Origin: Acanthosepion pharaonis
Lineage: Eukaryota; Mollusca; Cephalopoda; Sepiida; Sepiidae
Direction: 5' to 3'
NCBI GenBank assembly: GCA_903632075.3
Contig: CAHIKZ030001819.1
Span: 1 to 64,000 of the forward strand
DNA: 64,000 nucleotides
Position 1 is the stretch's first letter; each line of letters starts with the position of its first letter. Both the position numbers and the translations under genes were made by a program. The notes beneath the pieces were generated by a model. It saw only the letters and a list, made by a program, of their open reading frames with translations, ran no database searches and had not been told where the DNA came from. Shown in pieces: positions 1 through 10,988 of the stretch.

Positions 1-356
1 GATGATGCTGCCTATCCGGACACTACTTTAACTGCCTCCTTTTTGTGAGTTTTTGTTTGACACATTATTGCAACTCTGTTAAATGTAACCGTCCCATCTC
101 TTTACCTTCCCTTACCCGTTATATTAACTTGGTCTTTCTTCTTAATGTAAGACACCTAAAAAAAATTTTCTCGGTCAATTTTATTTCTGCTATTGTTTCA
201 TCTTGTATTTTTTATTTCTTTCCTTTTTATCATTGTATATATGTCTGTCCTGAATATACAGATTCCATTTCAGAAAATGTAGTCGGTCTGGTGAGATGAA
301 TATACCTATAATTCATCGAAATAAATTTATTACCGAATATAGAATTTTAAGGCTTT

Positions 357-360
<4 letters not shown>
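1..360. other. unassigned AT-rich sequence
   Basis: No recognisable coding or repeat family. The short open frames here have no motif and are what AT-rich sequence gives by chance. Confidence 0.5.
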
Positions 361-407
<47 letters not shown>

Positions 408-461
408 ATGCGCAGAGAGACAGAGAGACACAGAGAGAGAGACAGAGAGAGAGAGACAAAC
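361..461. repeat. (TA)n followed by (GA)-rich array
   Basis: About 45 bp of pure TA runs into about 50 bp of imperfect CAGAGAGA repeats. Confidence 0.95.
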
Positions 462-613
462 TGTTTTGACATAGAAATAAGCGCTACAAGATGAATTTTC
501 AAATATTCCATAGAAACTGACAGTCACGATGCAGTGTTGATTTCTGTCCACATTGTCTAAATCTATAAACGCTCTATCTTCCAATATTAAGCACTCTTCT
601 CCTATAAACATTT

Positions 614-676
<63 letters not shown>

Positions 677-1564
677 GGAAAGAACAGATGAAGTTAGAAT
701 CCATAGTTCTTAGCATTTACTTTTTTTTTAAAATATTCGATATAACGTAAACCAAAATATTATTAAAATATTTTTATTATAATAGATTACAATAAAAACA
801 TTTTACATCGCTACACAAAAACTTTCATGTTTCGGAACTATAATCGTTCCTCTTCAAGCAATGGTAGATAAATAATAAAAATAATTTATTTAGGAAATTT
901 GAAAACAAATCGTTACCTCTTTTGAAAGTTAAAAAGTGGGGAAACCTAATATCTGAATTAACAAATATACTTGTGGGCATGTCTGGATTAACCAATTAAA
1001 AATCAGATCTAAGCTAAAAAAGAAAACTGAAAAATCGGGTCAGATTGTGAAGGGAGGTAGGTTATTAAATCATGTCTTGATAAACTGACACTCTAGACAA
1101 GTCAGCGGCGAACATATTGTAGCCAAATACAAAGTGTAAATTAAGTGACGTGTACATAGAGTAATCTTGAACAAAAAATTATTTTTAAGAATTTTTCAAA
1201 AAACCTTTTTTAATAGCACGAAGCCTTCTGAAAGGGACCGAATAGGTAAAGTTAAAAGAAATTTTTCATGGAACTTTAATATGCTAATTATATAGAATGG
1301 ACAGTAAAAGAAGGCAATATTAAAGTTGTAACAATCAAATAAAAATCGTGTCGACCATTATATACTTATAAAATAATGGCTATATAATTGTAATGCGTAA
1401 AGTATTTATGAAAATATCTTTTAACAATATTTTAATGTGAAATTTATAAACTGCCTACATAATACCGTTAATTCATATATTTTTTTTTTTTTTTGGTTTA
1501 GAAGAACTTTATTTTTAGGAAACTTTATAATAAGTAGCTTTTCTTGTAAACACAGGGGACATGG
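462..1564. other. unassigned, with (TA)n at 618-674
   Basis: One 57-bp TA array and otherwise AT-rich sequence without an identifiable gene or element. The small frames are unsupported. Confidence 0.45.
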
Positions 1565-1653
1565 GTCATATAAGGATTTACAGATTCTTGGATATGCGTC
1601 ATATAAAGATTTACAGATTCTTGGACATGTGTCATATAAGGATTTACATAAAA
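1565..1653. repeat. 33-bp tandem repeat, 2.7 units
   Basis: Units begin with GTCATATA at 1565, 1598 and 1631, and each carries GATTTACAGATTCTTGG or a variant. The 33-bp period is a multiple of three, so a spurious reading frame with a repeated SYKDLQILG peptide runs through it; I do not regard this as a gene. Confidence 0.8.
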
Positions 1654-1728
1654 TACTGGAATTCGAGTGAGCGTCTGTCTATTTTTAAAAAAAACTTTCA
1701 ACACTTCATTCCCAGGTGAGATTGAGAA

Positions 1729-1739
1729 TTGTACACACA

Positions 1740-1804
<65 letters not shown>
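1729..1804. repeat. (CA)n then (TA)n array
   Basis: Compound microsatellite abutting the end of repeat A. The same CA or GT next to TA arrangement flanks the second copy near 33.3 kb. Confidence 0.95.
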
Positions 1805-1807
<3 letters not shown>

Positions 1808-2249
1808 ATATATTGTTAAATATAACAGACAATGTATGTCGATTATGTTTAATCAGGAGCCGTTCTAAACTTTGTATGGTTGCTTTAATTTCGGGTGAAA
1901 ATAAAGACAAAAATTGTCCAACGTTTGGATAATTTTTTTATTATACTATTCCTTGATGTAAGCTTTCGGCTCACATGAGCCATCTTCAGAGTGGTTATAC
2001 GAACATTTAAACAAACATTTATTCACCATCAAAGATGATATTCTGTTATATTAACATAGAAGATTGTTATGTGACGATAATGGTCGCGGAATAGCAGACG
2101 CAGGTTGTAAATTCATGATGCGGCTCAATGACGTCGTACCACGTGAGAGACTGAAACATTAATAACGGAACCATATGTCTAGATCCAATGTAAGAAGACT
2201 GCTATATATAATAGACATTCATTGTCTGTTACATTTAACAATATATGTC
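1805..2249 (+). mobile_element. repeat A copy 1, foldback element with inverted ends
   Basis: The left end (1805-1850) and right end (2204-2249) are imperfect inverted repeats of about 45 bp containing AACAGACAATG and its complement. The interior includes a hairpin at 1961-1994 which on the minus strand reads CTGAAGA, then a GGCTC/GAGCC stem, then GAAA. A second copy lies in opposite orientation at 32843-33298. The sequence is non-coding and its superfamily is unknown. It may be a subregion of a larger unit, because similarity continues past both ends. Confidence 0.6.
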
Positions 2250-2277
2250 TAAATGTTGATCTGCTGCCTGAATACAT

Positions 2278-2280
<3 letters not shown>

Positions 2281-2312
<32 letters not shown>

Positions 2313-2465
2313 TATGCAAAACTAGGTAATCTATATGGGTAGACCCAAGGAGGATGATCTCCGGAGAGCTCAATGTAAATTCAGAGCAAATATGTTTGAA
2401 TAAAACAGACCACTTTAAGGTTCCATGAAATAATTTATTACATGGAACCTTAAAATATTTTTATT

Positions 2466-2502
<37 letters not shown>
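2281..2502. repeat. family F, hairpin-only derivative between (TA)n arrays
   Basis: TA arrays at 2282-2309 and 2468-2502 bracket a sequence matching 52710-52850. At 2398-2467 the two terminal inverted repeats of family F sit almost back to back (AGGTTCCATG and its complement), so the roughly 380-bp interior seen at 52859-53240 is missing. Confidence 0.65.
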
Positions 2503-2505
<3 letters not shown>

Positions 2506-2640
2506 GGAAGAATGTATGATAAAGAAGAACATGTTTTGTGACGCGTTTCGTCCTTTAGGATTTTATCGGTCTAAATTTGTTATGTTGGTGCCACTACACA
2601 TGCGCACGAATGAGGGATGCTGGGAATTTAAAATATATAC
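2503..2640 (-). repeat. unclassified repeat with a hammerhead-like hairpin
   Basis: On the minus strand 2548-2578 reads GATAAAATCC, TAAA, GGAC, GAAACGCGTC, a short stem closed just before GAAA. The CUGANGA core is imperfect here (C-GATAAA). The hairpin resembles those in families A, B, D and E of this window. Confidence 0.35.
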
Positions 2641-2699
2641 AATTTAATATATTCAAGCTTTTTTGGTTGAATAATCTAGACATATTATATATCTATTCA

Positions 2700-3470
2700 A
2701 TTTTATTTTAATCCTCTCAAATTCTCAGATCAATTTCTTAATATTGTTATTAAACTCATTAAGGAATGCGCCGTTATTTCCCATTAAGAATGACTTCCCT
2801 AATTATACTGTTGATGAACAAATTAGACAAGCTATTAGAAATATAAACATAAATAAAAAGCCCATAATACTTCCTGAAATAATCTTAAATATATCAACCT
2901 ACTATACCGCAATCAAATGCTCTCTCGCACCAAACAAGATGAAAAAAAAATTCAGCCAACACTAGAGAAGATTAATTATGAGTATAGTAACAATGTTTTA
3001 AATTATCTATAACAGCAAGGTTTTAGAATAACTAAATTGTAATTTTTTTAAAATTTCAATTATAACAGCAGTGTTTTTAAATACTTAAATTGTAAAATTT
3101 AAAATAAATACAAATATAAACTAAGTTAGCTTCCTTATACAACGTTCATTTTTTATTTAACAATAACGCAGCGCGTGCATACGCGTGTTTAATTATAACA
3201 ATGTGTGTTTCATGCGCATTTACAAATAAATTCGCAACTATAAATTACATTCATTTTTGTCATAGCAATTAACTACTAAAGATGATCTTGGATGAAACTG
3301 AAAGTACTTGGAAAATAAGAAAATGAAAAAAAAACTACAGCACCTTCCTTAATGAGTTTAAAAACAACACCAAGAAATTGATCCAGGAATTTGAGAGGAT
3401 TAAAATAAAAATGAATATGGACGTATGTGTAGATTATTGAAGCAAACATGCTTAAATGAAGATATACTGC
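2700..3470 (+). mobile_element. Penelope-like element 1, 3' fragment
   Basis: At 2744-2900 a decayed frame contains FPNYTVDEQIRQAIRN, matching the post-RT linker of PLE-2 (NFPNYIGDEQIRFSIRN). From about 2985 to 3460 the sequence matches the 3' UTR of PLE-3 at 33980-34410, including a GCGCATTTACAAA block and a hairpin followed by GAAAGTAC at 3275-3308. No RT core or GIY-YIG domain remains, so this is a dead, internally deleted copy. Confidence 0.65.
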
Positions 3471-3504
3471 CTAAATATACATATTTTAAATTATATTTAT
3501 ATAA

Positions 3505-3790
3505 ATATATATATATGTGTGTGTGTGTATGTGTGTGTGTGTGTGTGTGTGTCGACCCCCAAATCAACCAAGTAGATTTTAGAAAGTGCTGAGTACCTTG
3601 TCTGTAGAGCAATACTCTTAAATATTGTCGTAAAATAACAATCTTACTAAGCTTCAGCCATAGCTTGATGAGGTTGTCATATATTTTACGACAATATTTT
3701 TACACACACACCACAGATTCTGCACACACAAATATATATATAAATATATGTGTGTGTGTGTGTGTGTGTGTATGTGTGTGTGTGTGTGTG
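3505..3790. repeat. (TG)n/(TA)n arrays flanking a perfect hairpin
   Basis: TG-rich arrays lie at about 3515-3552 and 3748-3790. Between them 3620-3636 and 3683-3699 form perfect 17-bp inverted arms (AAATATTGTCGTAAAAT) around a 46-nt loop. Confidence 0.75.
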
Positions 3791-3799
3791 TAAAATGGA

Positions 3800-4930
3800 C
3801 CAACTTTGGAAAAAGATATTTTTTTACAACATTCCAGTCGGATAGAACTCTTCATTATCTATTTCTTGCTGTTGGACAGTGGCTGACGTTTGTAGCCTCC
3901 TAGCATAAATTTTACTGATTCTTCTGGATGACCTGTATTTATATCACGCAATGAACGCAAAATTATAATTAGAAAATAGTGGAAAAAAAAGAGACAGGCG
4001 CTAGCTATGATTCGTTACTCATAACGAATTCAAATTTGGAGAAAAATCTTTCATACACCGTAAATTGATGAGATCTTTTATTTTGTCTCTGATTTTCTCT
4101 GGCTTTACCAATGTCGTCTCTTCTCTTTCTCTTTATGCCAATCATGGCCGACAATAACCGCGTATTTATACTTGTCCTTTTATTGCCCATAAAGATGGCG
4201 ACGATGTAATCAGATTTTAACTTCGCAAACTAAATGATAAGTATGACAATAATAGAGACGATCACTCAAGAATATCCAAACAGATACGTTGATGCCGAAC
4301 AACGTAAGAACTCTGTTCGCAGCGTTTCAAGCCATATTGATTATCTCGACAGTCGGTGGTGAGTACTTCATATAACTTTATTCAAACAATCAGAAGAGAT
4401 CATCTGCACAGGCGGGAACAGACACTCTCCAGTAAGGTTATTCAATCGGCAGTGAAATAACATACAGTAAGCTGATACTGTAATGGTCAAACAAGCAAAT
4501 TATTTGTTTCGCTTTTTTTTTTTTTGTTGGGTGACAAAACAGCTTATCACCAAGGATCTTTCAAATTTCACCTTTAACACAAATCTGACTCACCACAATT
4601 TCTGGCTTTTTTCAAATTTAAAATCGAAAGTACGTAGATAAGATTAAGGGAAACGCATCGAAGGCACTGATGACCATCTTGAAAGAGGAATTCAGGTTAT
4701 TTTTAAAAGTAGAGACTATTTGGGATAAATGTTTGAATTTCAATTACGGTGAAAAAAATTGCCCTAGGCGAGCTATTTTTTTTTTTTTTTTTATATAAAA
4801 TGATAATATGATATCTTGGATTCTCCCCAGGCAAACTCGTATGTCTGTGTATAATTGACAGAAGACAGAAAGTACAGAATTTTTTTGTTATTTACGTGAA
4901 GTTTTATGAATGCGTGTACACAATTATTTG
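3800..4930. other. unassigned sequence
   Basis: Moderately AT-rich, with poly-T runs at 4506-4521 and 4780-4792. The 61-codon frame at 4005-4190 (minus) shows no motif. No known element is recognised. Confidence 0.4.
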
Positions 4931-5470
4931 ATACTAGTGAACACCAATGCTAACCGTCTTTGTATGTATTCCAATCAGTAGAAACATTTGGACATCTGTT
5001 TGTTTTGTTTTATGGCATATCAACCTCAGTGGGTTATTTAATGCCGACAAGATTTTTATTGCTGGTAATATTTTTGCTTTGGTTTGTTTTGTTTTATGGC
5101 ATATCAACATCTCAATGGGTTATTCAATGCCGACGAGATTTTTATTGCTGGTAATATTTCTTTTCAAAAATGTATTCCTGGTAATATGTTTTCCTTCAAA
5201 AAGTTTATTTCTGGTAATATTTTTCCTTCAAAAATGTATAGCTGGTAATATTTTTTTCAATAATAGTGGTAATATCTTTTTCAAAAATGTATTGCTGGCA
5301 ATATTCCTTTCCTTAAAAATTTCATTGCTGATAATAATTTTTACATTTTCATAGCATCTTGAGCCCATGTTTTTGGGGTTAACCACCCGTCCATAGCTGA
5401 GTTTAAAAAACAGGAACACAAAAACCTAAATTACAAGGTGGACATGAGAAAACCAGCAGCCAAATGTAAC
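4930..5470 (+). repeat. repeat family K copy 1
   Basis: It contains CATATCAAC, then GGGTTATTTAATGCCGACA, then a run of about 30-bp units built on TTGCTGGTAATATTTTT and CAAAAATGTA. The first block is duplicated in tandem (about 5000 and 5095). Other copies lie at 18.85-19.9, 44.9-45.4 and 46.6-47.1 kb. The apparent LLVIF/GNIFF peptide repeats are translations of this unit. The family is unclassified. Confidence 0.7.
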
Positions 5471-5572
5471 TTTTCTAATTTTTGAAAATAAGCGGCAAAA
5501 TAAAATTCTTTATATTTTAGTTCAAGAAATAAAAATAAATTTGAAAACGTTTTATTTTGTTAAGATAAGGTT

Positions 5573-5574
<2 letters not shown>

Positions 5575-5632
<58 letters not shown>
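5575..5632. repeat. (TA)n array
   Basis: About 55 bp of pure TA. Confidence 0.95.
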
Positions 5633-5634
<2 letters not shown>

Positions 5635-5821
5635 TTATCTTGGCCGATTGGTAATAATAATAAAATATTTAATAATAAATATTTTATTATTAAAATGTAC
5701 ACATAAAATAATAAATAATAAAAACACAGTTAAATTAAGCTACTAATTTACAAAGCAAAAGTAATAGATGCAAATGACCAGAAAAAAATATACATTTATT
5801 ATACTGGGGGTAACTTTAAGA

Positions 5822-6025
5822 AGACGTGGTACAGTCATTGAGGAATTGTAAAGTGAGTTCGAATTCCAGTCGAATCCATTACATTCACAAACCTGCTATT
5901 ACCATTGGGAAAGGTATGAATCTGCTTCTTATCCCCCACCCCACCCGTTATGGGTAAATAGCAGGACAGACCGGGTTCTATAGCCTTGGATGATCTACTG
6001 CAGAAAGAAATGGCAACCTACTATG
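5822..6025 (+). mobile_element. tRNA-derived SINE (family S), 3'-truncated
   Basis: B-box-like GAGTTCGAATTCCAG is followed by the family's body (GGGAAAGGTATGAATC, TAAATAGCAGGACAGACC, GAAATGGCAACCTACT). The A box is decayed. It stops where the RTE-like LINE piece starts. Confidence 0.75.
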
Positions 6026-6480
6026 CTTCTGTCTTCTTACAATTGATGTTTAGTCCTTTCTTCTCGCTTTCCTTCGCTACCATCTGTAGGAGTTATTGTA
6101 GTTTCTTTTCTGTACCTGTTATCAGCATTGTGTCATCGGCATATATTAATCCGTTAAGATTATAACCACCAAATATGTATCCAAATTTGCCTTAGATTTC
6201 AGTGTATAAAATTTATATAAATATTTAAATCTTTATACTTGTTTATTTTAATAAACAATTTATAATTTGCATAAGATATTTATGTAACAACTATATATAT
6301 TTCCTTTGCAAGTGAGGTTTGTCCTTTCTTCTCGCTTTTCTTACCCAGGCAAATAATACGACCTTAAATAATGGATGCCGGGACATGTTGAGTAATTCTT
6401 ATCTCTCTGGGAAGAGTTCAAAGAAATTTTAGTCAGCTTCACACTGACTGATATTTAAATAAATAAATCACAGTTTAAAA
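6026..6480 (-). pseudogene. RTE-like LINE fragment, internally rearranged
   Basis: Read on the minus strand it is collinear with 56130-56580. A thumb-region piece (AGCGAGAAGAAAGGAC) precedes the RT motif C region (ATATGCCGATGACACA, coding YADDT), which is not the normal order of an RT. Many stops are present. The shared rearrangement means both copies descend from one already rearranged source. Confidence 0.65.
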
Positions 6481-6639
6481 GATATTTTTTATGGCCCAGG
6501 TTAGGACATTATTAAAAGGACAATTAAGAACAGAATAGTAGAAATAACGATTTAATATATTACAATAAAAAAAATACAATATCTGGAAAAATGTTTTTTA
6601 TGACTGTCAGTCTGGTTATATATATACTCGGCCTCGATT

Positions 6640-6915
6640 TTTTCGGGTCATTAAGCTAAAAATATATTGCAAAGTACAAATAATAAGTTTAACGTGGGTT
6701 TTGAGCTCGTAGGCTCGGCCAAAAATGCCCTGTAGAAATTTATAAACGGAATCAGGTTGGTTAACCTGAAAAAAAACGAGACTTTTGCAATTCGGCGGAA
6801 TGTAAAAAATAGAAAAATCTGCTCAGAGGCATATAGTTCGACCGTCAAAATAAATGAATTTAAGTTCTGGAATTCGGTAATTAACCACCCCACCACGATT
6901 TAATACATGTTAGTG
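6640..6915 (+). mobile_element. decayed LTR-like unit 1
   Basis: It contains GGCTCGGCCAAAAATG, a TATA-like TTTATAAACGG, CGAGACTTTTGC and CAGAGGCATATAGTTCGACC, matching in order the solo LTR at 29553-29961 (GTATAAAACGGGG, CGAGACTCTGCCC, GAGGCAGAGAGTT). It is in tandem with the next unit, and neither keeps clean termini. Confidence 0.5.
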
Positions 6916-7170
6916 CAAAGGCCGAGTTTAAAATGGGTTTCCTGAGCCCATAGGCTCACCAAAAATGCCTGTAGAAAAATGTATAAACGGAATCGGGTTG
7001 GTCAATTTCCCCGAACGAGACTCTACCCTTCGGCGGAGCCTCATAAAAGGGTTCATCTGTTTTCAGAGGCAGAGAGTTCGACCGTCAAGTGAGAAGTTAA
7101 AGATTTTGATTCGTCCCTCTGGTATTGAAAATTTAAAAGTATATTTTAGTGTTAGGAAGAGTCCATTCTC
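6916..7170 (+). mobile_element. decayed LTR-like unit 2
   Basis: A second, better preserved unit of the same family: GGCCGAGTTTAAAATGGG, TGTATAAACGG, CGAGACTCTACCCTTCGG and GAGGCAGAGAGTTCGACC. The spacing between units is about 230 bp. Confidence 0.5.
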
Positions 7171-7194
7171 TATTTATAGGTAAGGACCCATGAC

Positions 7195-7500
7195 AGATAT
7201 GTAAGAGAGACAATTGATATCGAAATGAATGCCGAGTTCGAAATTACAGTCGAATCCATTACGTGTCTTTGTGTTAATTGTTTTGGGAAAGGTTTGAATA
7301 TTCTTCTTTAAGAAATATCAACTAAAAATAAATAAAATTTATTCGACCATGTTCAATAGCCTGCAAATGGCAACTGTAGCAAAAAAGAAATAAAATAGTT
7401 TATGCGGGAAAAAATACCTCGTCAGTCATGTATTTAAAAAGATACATGATCAGAAAATATTCAATGATCTGCATCCATGGCACATAACAGAATGATTCCA
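7195..7500 (+). mobile_element. tRNA-derived SINE (family S), heavily decayed
   Basis: It keeps CCGAGTTCGAAATTACAGTC, GGGAAAGGTTTGAATA and the 3' hairpin region GTCAGTCATGTATTTAAAAA with GATACATGATC. It is nearly full length but much mutated. Confidence 0.65.
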
Positions 7501-7934
7501 ATCATAAGTCATCTTACACTAAACTAGCCAGCCATGTACTGAACATTAAAGGAAAAAGAATAAAAAATGATCTAATTGTAAATAAGGAAAATTAAAAAAA
7601 AAAAAAAAAAAAGTTTTTTTGAATTAATCACAGCATTTGAAAAATATTTGTCAAGGTATAAAAAATGAGCTATGGAGAAACATTTGCAGACCAAAAAAAT
7701 TTTTGAATCAGAGATTGACCTAAAATGACCTGTTGTGTACAGACTAAAAGATTTTGAGTTCAGATGATATGGGACAAAAGGTTTTATGTATATTAATTTT
7801 TAGGACCCACATGATAGGACATAAAATAAAACAAAACTTCAATTCTTTTCTCCTCCTAATTATGGAAACCACACCCCACGTTGTGCGCTTATTTATTAAA
7901 CTTTTAAAAAATGTATTCTTCAAAATTTTAATTT
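7501..7934. other. unassigned AT-rich sequence
   Basis: Poly-A run at 7594-7611. No gene or element is recognised. Confidence 0.4.
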
Positions 7935-8149
7935 AAAAAAAGAAATAAAGTGTTAAAAAATCAATTGATTAAAAATCGTCTGAAGATCCCCAGAAAAGGT
8001 TGAAACCAAAATAATGGAATCGAGGATCTAATAATTTTTTATATTATTTCTTTATACATGTTAAATTTGAATCTTTTATATATTTATTAGCACTTTTTAA
8101 TACTTATATTTCCAAATGGCTATAAATACAACTCTAACCATGAAGAGGC

Positions 8150-8150
<1 letters not shown>
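7935..8150 (+). mobile_element. repeat family D fragment
   Basis: Matches family D in order: AAAAATCGTCTGAAGATC, GGTTGAAACC, a GAGCACTTTTTAATACT-like block (AGCACTTTTTAATACT) and an ending in a TA array (8153-8195). The hammerhead-like core is decayed. Confidence 0.5.
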
Positions 8151-8197
<47 letters not shown>

Positions 8198-8204
8198 AGT
8201 CAAT

Positions 8205-8850
8205 TACTTCGTCCACCGCAAGGAAAGTTGGCTCCTGTGCCGCGCCAGGAAATTTTTCTCCCCGGAATCGATCCTCCAGATCTACAAATCAACAATTCGC
8301 CCTTGCATGGAGTATTGCTGCCATATATGGTCTGGAGCCCCTTCTGTTTGCCTCGAGGTTCTTGATAAGCTCCACAGGCGGATATGCAATATAATTGGCC
8401 CTGCTCTGGCATCTCGTCTACAGTCACTCTCTCTCACAGACGCGCCGCCGCCTCTCTCTCTCTCTCTCTGTCTTTTTTACAAATACTTTCATGGTAATTG
8501 CTCCGAGGAGCTGCATTCGCTGGTTCCCAGACTTCATGAGTTCAAGCGCCCTACGAGGCTGGCATCCCGCTCTCACCCTTTCACTGTCGAAACTACTAAA
8601 TGTAGCCGTCTCTTCTACTCCAATAGCTTCATGTCTCGCACCTCTCGCCTGTGGAACTCCCTTCCCTATTCCAGTTTCCCTGAGAGCTATAATCTCCAAC
8701 TATTCAAATGTAATGTCAATCGACATCTCCAGTTGCCTTGATCTATCCACTATCCTTCTCCTCATCCTTTCTTCTATCACTCCTATCTGATCTTGCTCCA
8801 AATCTTCTGTAACCCCTTGCGTCCTAGTGGCTTCCCGCCTTGCTTGGGAT

Positions 8851-8855
<5 letters not shown>
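8205..8855 (+). mobile_element. LINE 3' end (CR1/Jockey-type), C-terminal RT tail
   Basis: The frame at 8307-8741 is open and ends in the C-terminal tail typical of CR1/Jockey-like LINE polyproteins: YCCHIWSGAP, LDKLHRRICNIIG, FYKYFHGNCSEELHSL, RLASRSHPF, RTSRLWNSLP and YNLQLFKCNVNRHL. The catalytic RT domain is absent, so it is 5'-truncated. A (CT)n slip at 8450-8468 inserts Leu-Ser repeats. The 3' UTR ends TTGCTTGGGATG plus poly-A at 8851-8868. Clade assignment is uncertain. It is not a functional gene. Confidence 0.8.
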
Positions 8856-8867
<12 letters not shown>

Positions 8868-8886
<19 letters not shown>

Positions 8887-8938
8887 TATTTAAATTTTAC
8901 ACACATATTTTTATTATATATATATTTTTTACACAGAC

Positions 8939-8996
<58 letters not shown>

Positions 8997-8998
8997 CA
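8868..8998. repeat. (TA)n arrays
   Basis: TA arrays at about 8870-8890 and 8943-8995 follow the LINE poly-A tail. Confidence 0.95.
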
Positions 8999-8999
8999 A

Positions 9000-9604
9000 A
9001 ATTTTATGTGTATATATATATATATGCTTGATTTGTTGTTTATATAAAATGGCGAAATAACATACACGCAAAAATGGATATAGAAAATAAATAAAAATTA
9101 TATATATAACCCCCAAAAATTTTCCAAAAATTTGATTTATAAACATGAAAAATGTTGTATATATACTATATATAAATAAATTGACTCAAGTATAAATAAA
9201 CCAATATTTACCAATGGACTTAAATATAAACACGATTAATGTATATCTATGGACTCAACTTTAATTAAAAACAAAAGATTACGACATTAAATAACCAAAT
9301 AATAGCTGATAAATTTAGGAAGAATATAAATTAATTGTGAAATCCAATAAAAGTCACCGATGAAATAAAAATAATTCTTTGTATGATTAAAGTAAGGACC
9401 AGATACATCCCTTTTTTCAAAAACTGAATTTTTGAATTAGAAGAATTATTTGAATGTAAAAGGCTTTTAAATATTAATGCAATGTAAAATGTTTGATCAA
9501 TTTTATTTCTTCTTCTGTAGATATTCTTTTATATCACATCTAATTTTTTCTATCTACTTTGATGAATTCTTAATAAAAAAAATTTGGATATTATATTTTA
9601 ATTT
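9000..9604. other. unassigned AT-rich sequence
   Basis: No recognisable feature. Confidence 0.4.
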
Positions 9605-9605
9605 G

Positions 9606-9669
<64 letters not shown>
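9605..9669. repeat. (TA)n array
   Basis: 65 bp of pure TA. Confidence 0.95.
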
Positions 9670-9674
<5 letters not shown>

Positions 9675-10424
9675 GGATTTTATTTGTCTAAATTAGGCTT
9701 AAAAATGACAAATAACATTGACATATATTTTAACAGATGTATTTACGAAAATTACACAAAAATATTTTAAATGATTTTGGAATCTATTGCAACTCTTTTG
9801 GATGGTTTTTTGTTTATTTTGGTGAATGCTGAAATAATCAATAAATATTCAGTTCATCTTTTTTTACAAATAAAAATATTTGTTGGCACCTCGTTCAACT
9901 GCAGCCTTTACAAATAATATTCAAGGGTGTTGCAGTATTTAATTTTATGGCTGATGAAAATACCCTGAATATTGGTATTGAAATTTTTCATCATTTTAAA
10001 AAATGACAGAATGTTCTTTAAATTAGGTCTAGCGTGCTTGACCGTTCTAGCACGAGAGAACTATATGGTTAAATTAAAGCTTAATATGATTATCCGTGAT
10101 CGATATATTTTCTTTGAAATTTATATAAAAAAAAAAGGTCAAAATAAATGTAATTAATACTGTTTAATTAAAGAGAAGAGAATTCAAATAATTTTGTATC
10201 CATAAAAAATAACGTATAAACAGAAAACATATTAAATATATATAATATTCAATTTATTTCCTATTGATGTTTTGTTACTGTTTACGTTAGGTTACGATTC
10301 AGAGCAATTTTATGATAGAAAAAAATTACAAGCGCGAATGTGTGTGTCTAAAATTCAAGCTTTTTTTAACCAGTCAATCTAAAATTAGAGAGGTCATAGC
10401 ATATAAGTCTTAATTTTATAAATA

Positions 10425-10462
<38 letters not shown>

Positions 10463-10720
10463 TGTTTTTATATATATTTAAATGAATCAAAAACAAAAAT
10501 TTATCCTCCCCCTTTATATCGCAAATTGTTTTCATAAATCCCTGTGTATCAATTAAAAAATTAATAATTATATTTCATCACAAATACCTTCCCAATAAAT
10601 ACAAAAAAATCAACTCTTGAAATAATTCAAATTTTAAAATAAGAAAAAACTTAATAATTTTTCTTATAAATTTATTTCATTATTAGTTTTTATAAACCCT
10701 AATATTATTATTATTATAGT
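9670..10720. other. unassigned AT-rich sequence
   Basis: Contains a (TA)n at 10430-10457. The open frames are short and motif-free. Possibly 5' parts of the downstream PLE, but I cannot show that. Confidence 0.35.
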
Positions 10721-10724
10721 ATTA

Positions 10725-10916
10725 TTAGGCCTCATTTGACGTTGGAAATTTATTCACTAATGTCCCAGTTAGAGAAACTATTGATATTATAATAAGAAAT
10801 ATATACAATAATCCATCTAAATATCCACTTAAAATCAAACTTAGTATATTACGGAAACTACTGTTAATTTTGCTTTACTGAAATTTTTCTACGATAAGTT
10901 GCAATTTTTGCTTATT

Positions 10917-10988
<72 letters not shown>

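Noticed and set aside
1437..1670. SYKDLQILG peptide repeats
   Set aside because: A 33-bp tandem repeat happens to keep frame; no start context, homolog or extension.
4947..5354. 135-codon frame with repeated LLVIF/GNIFF segments
   Set aside because: It is repeat family K; the peptide repeats follow the 30-bp DNA unit, and the same holds at 44918-45115.
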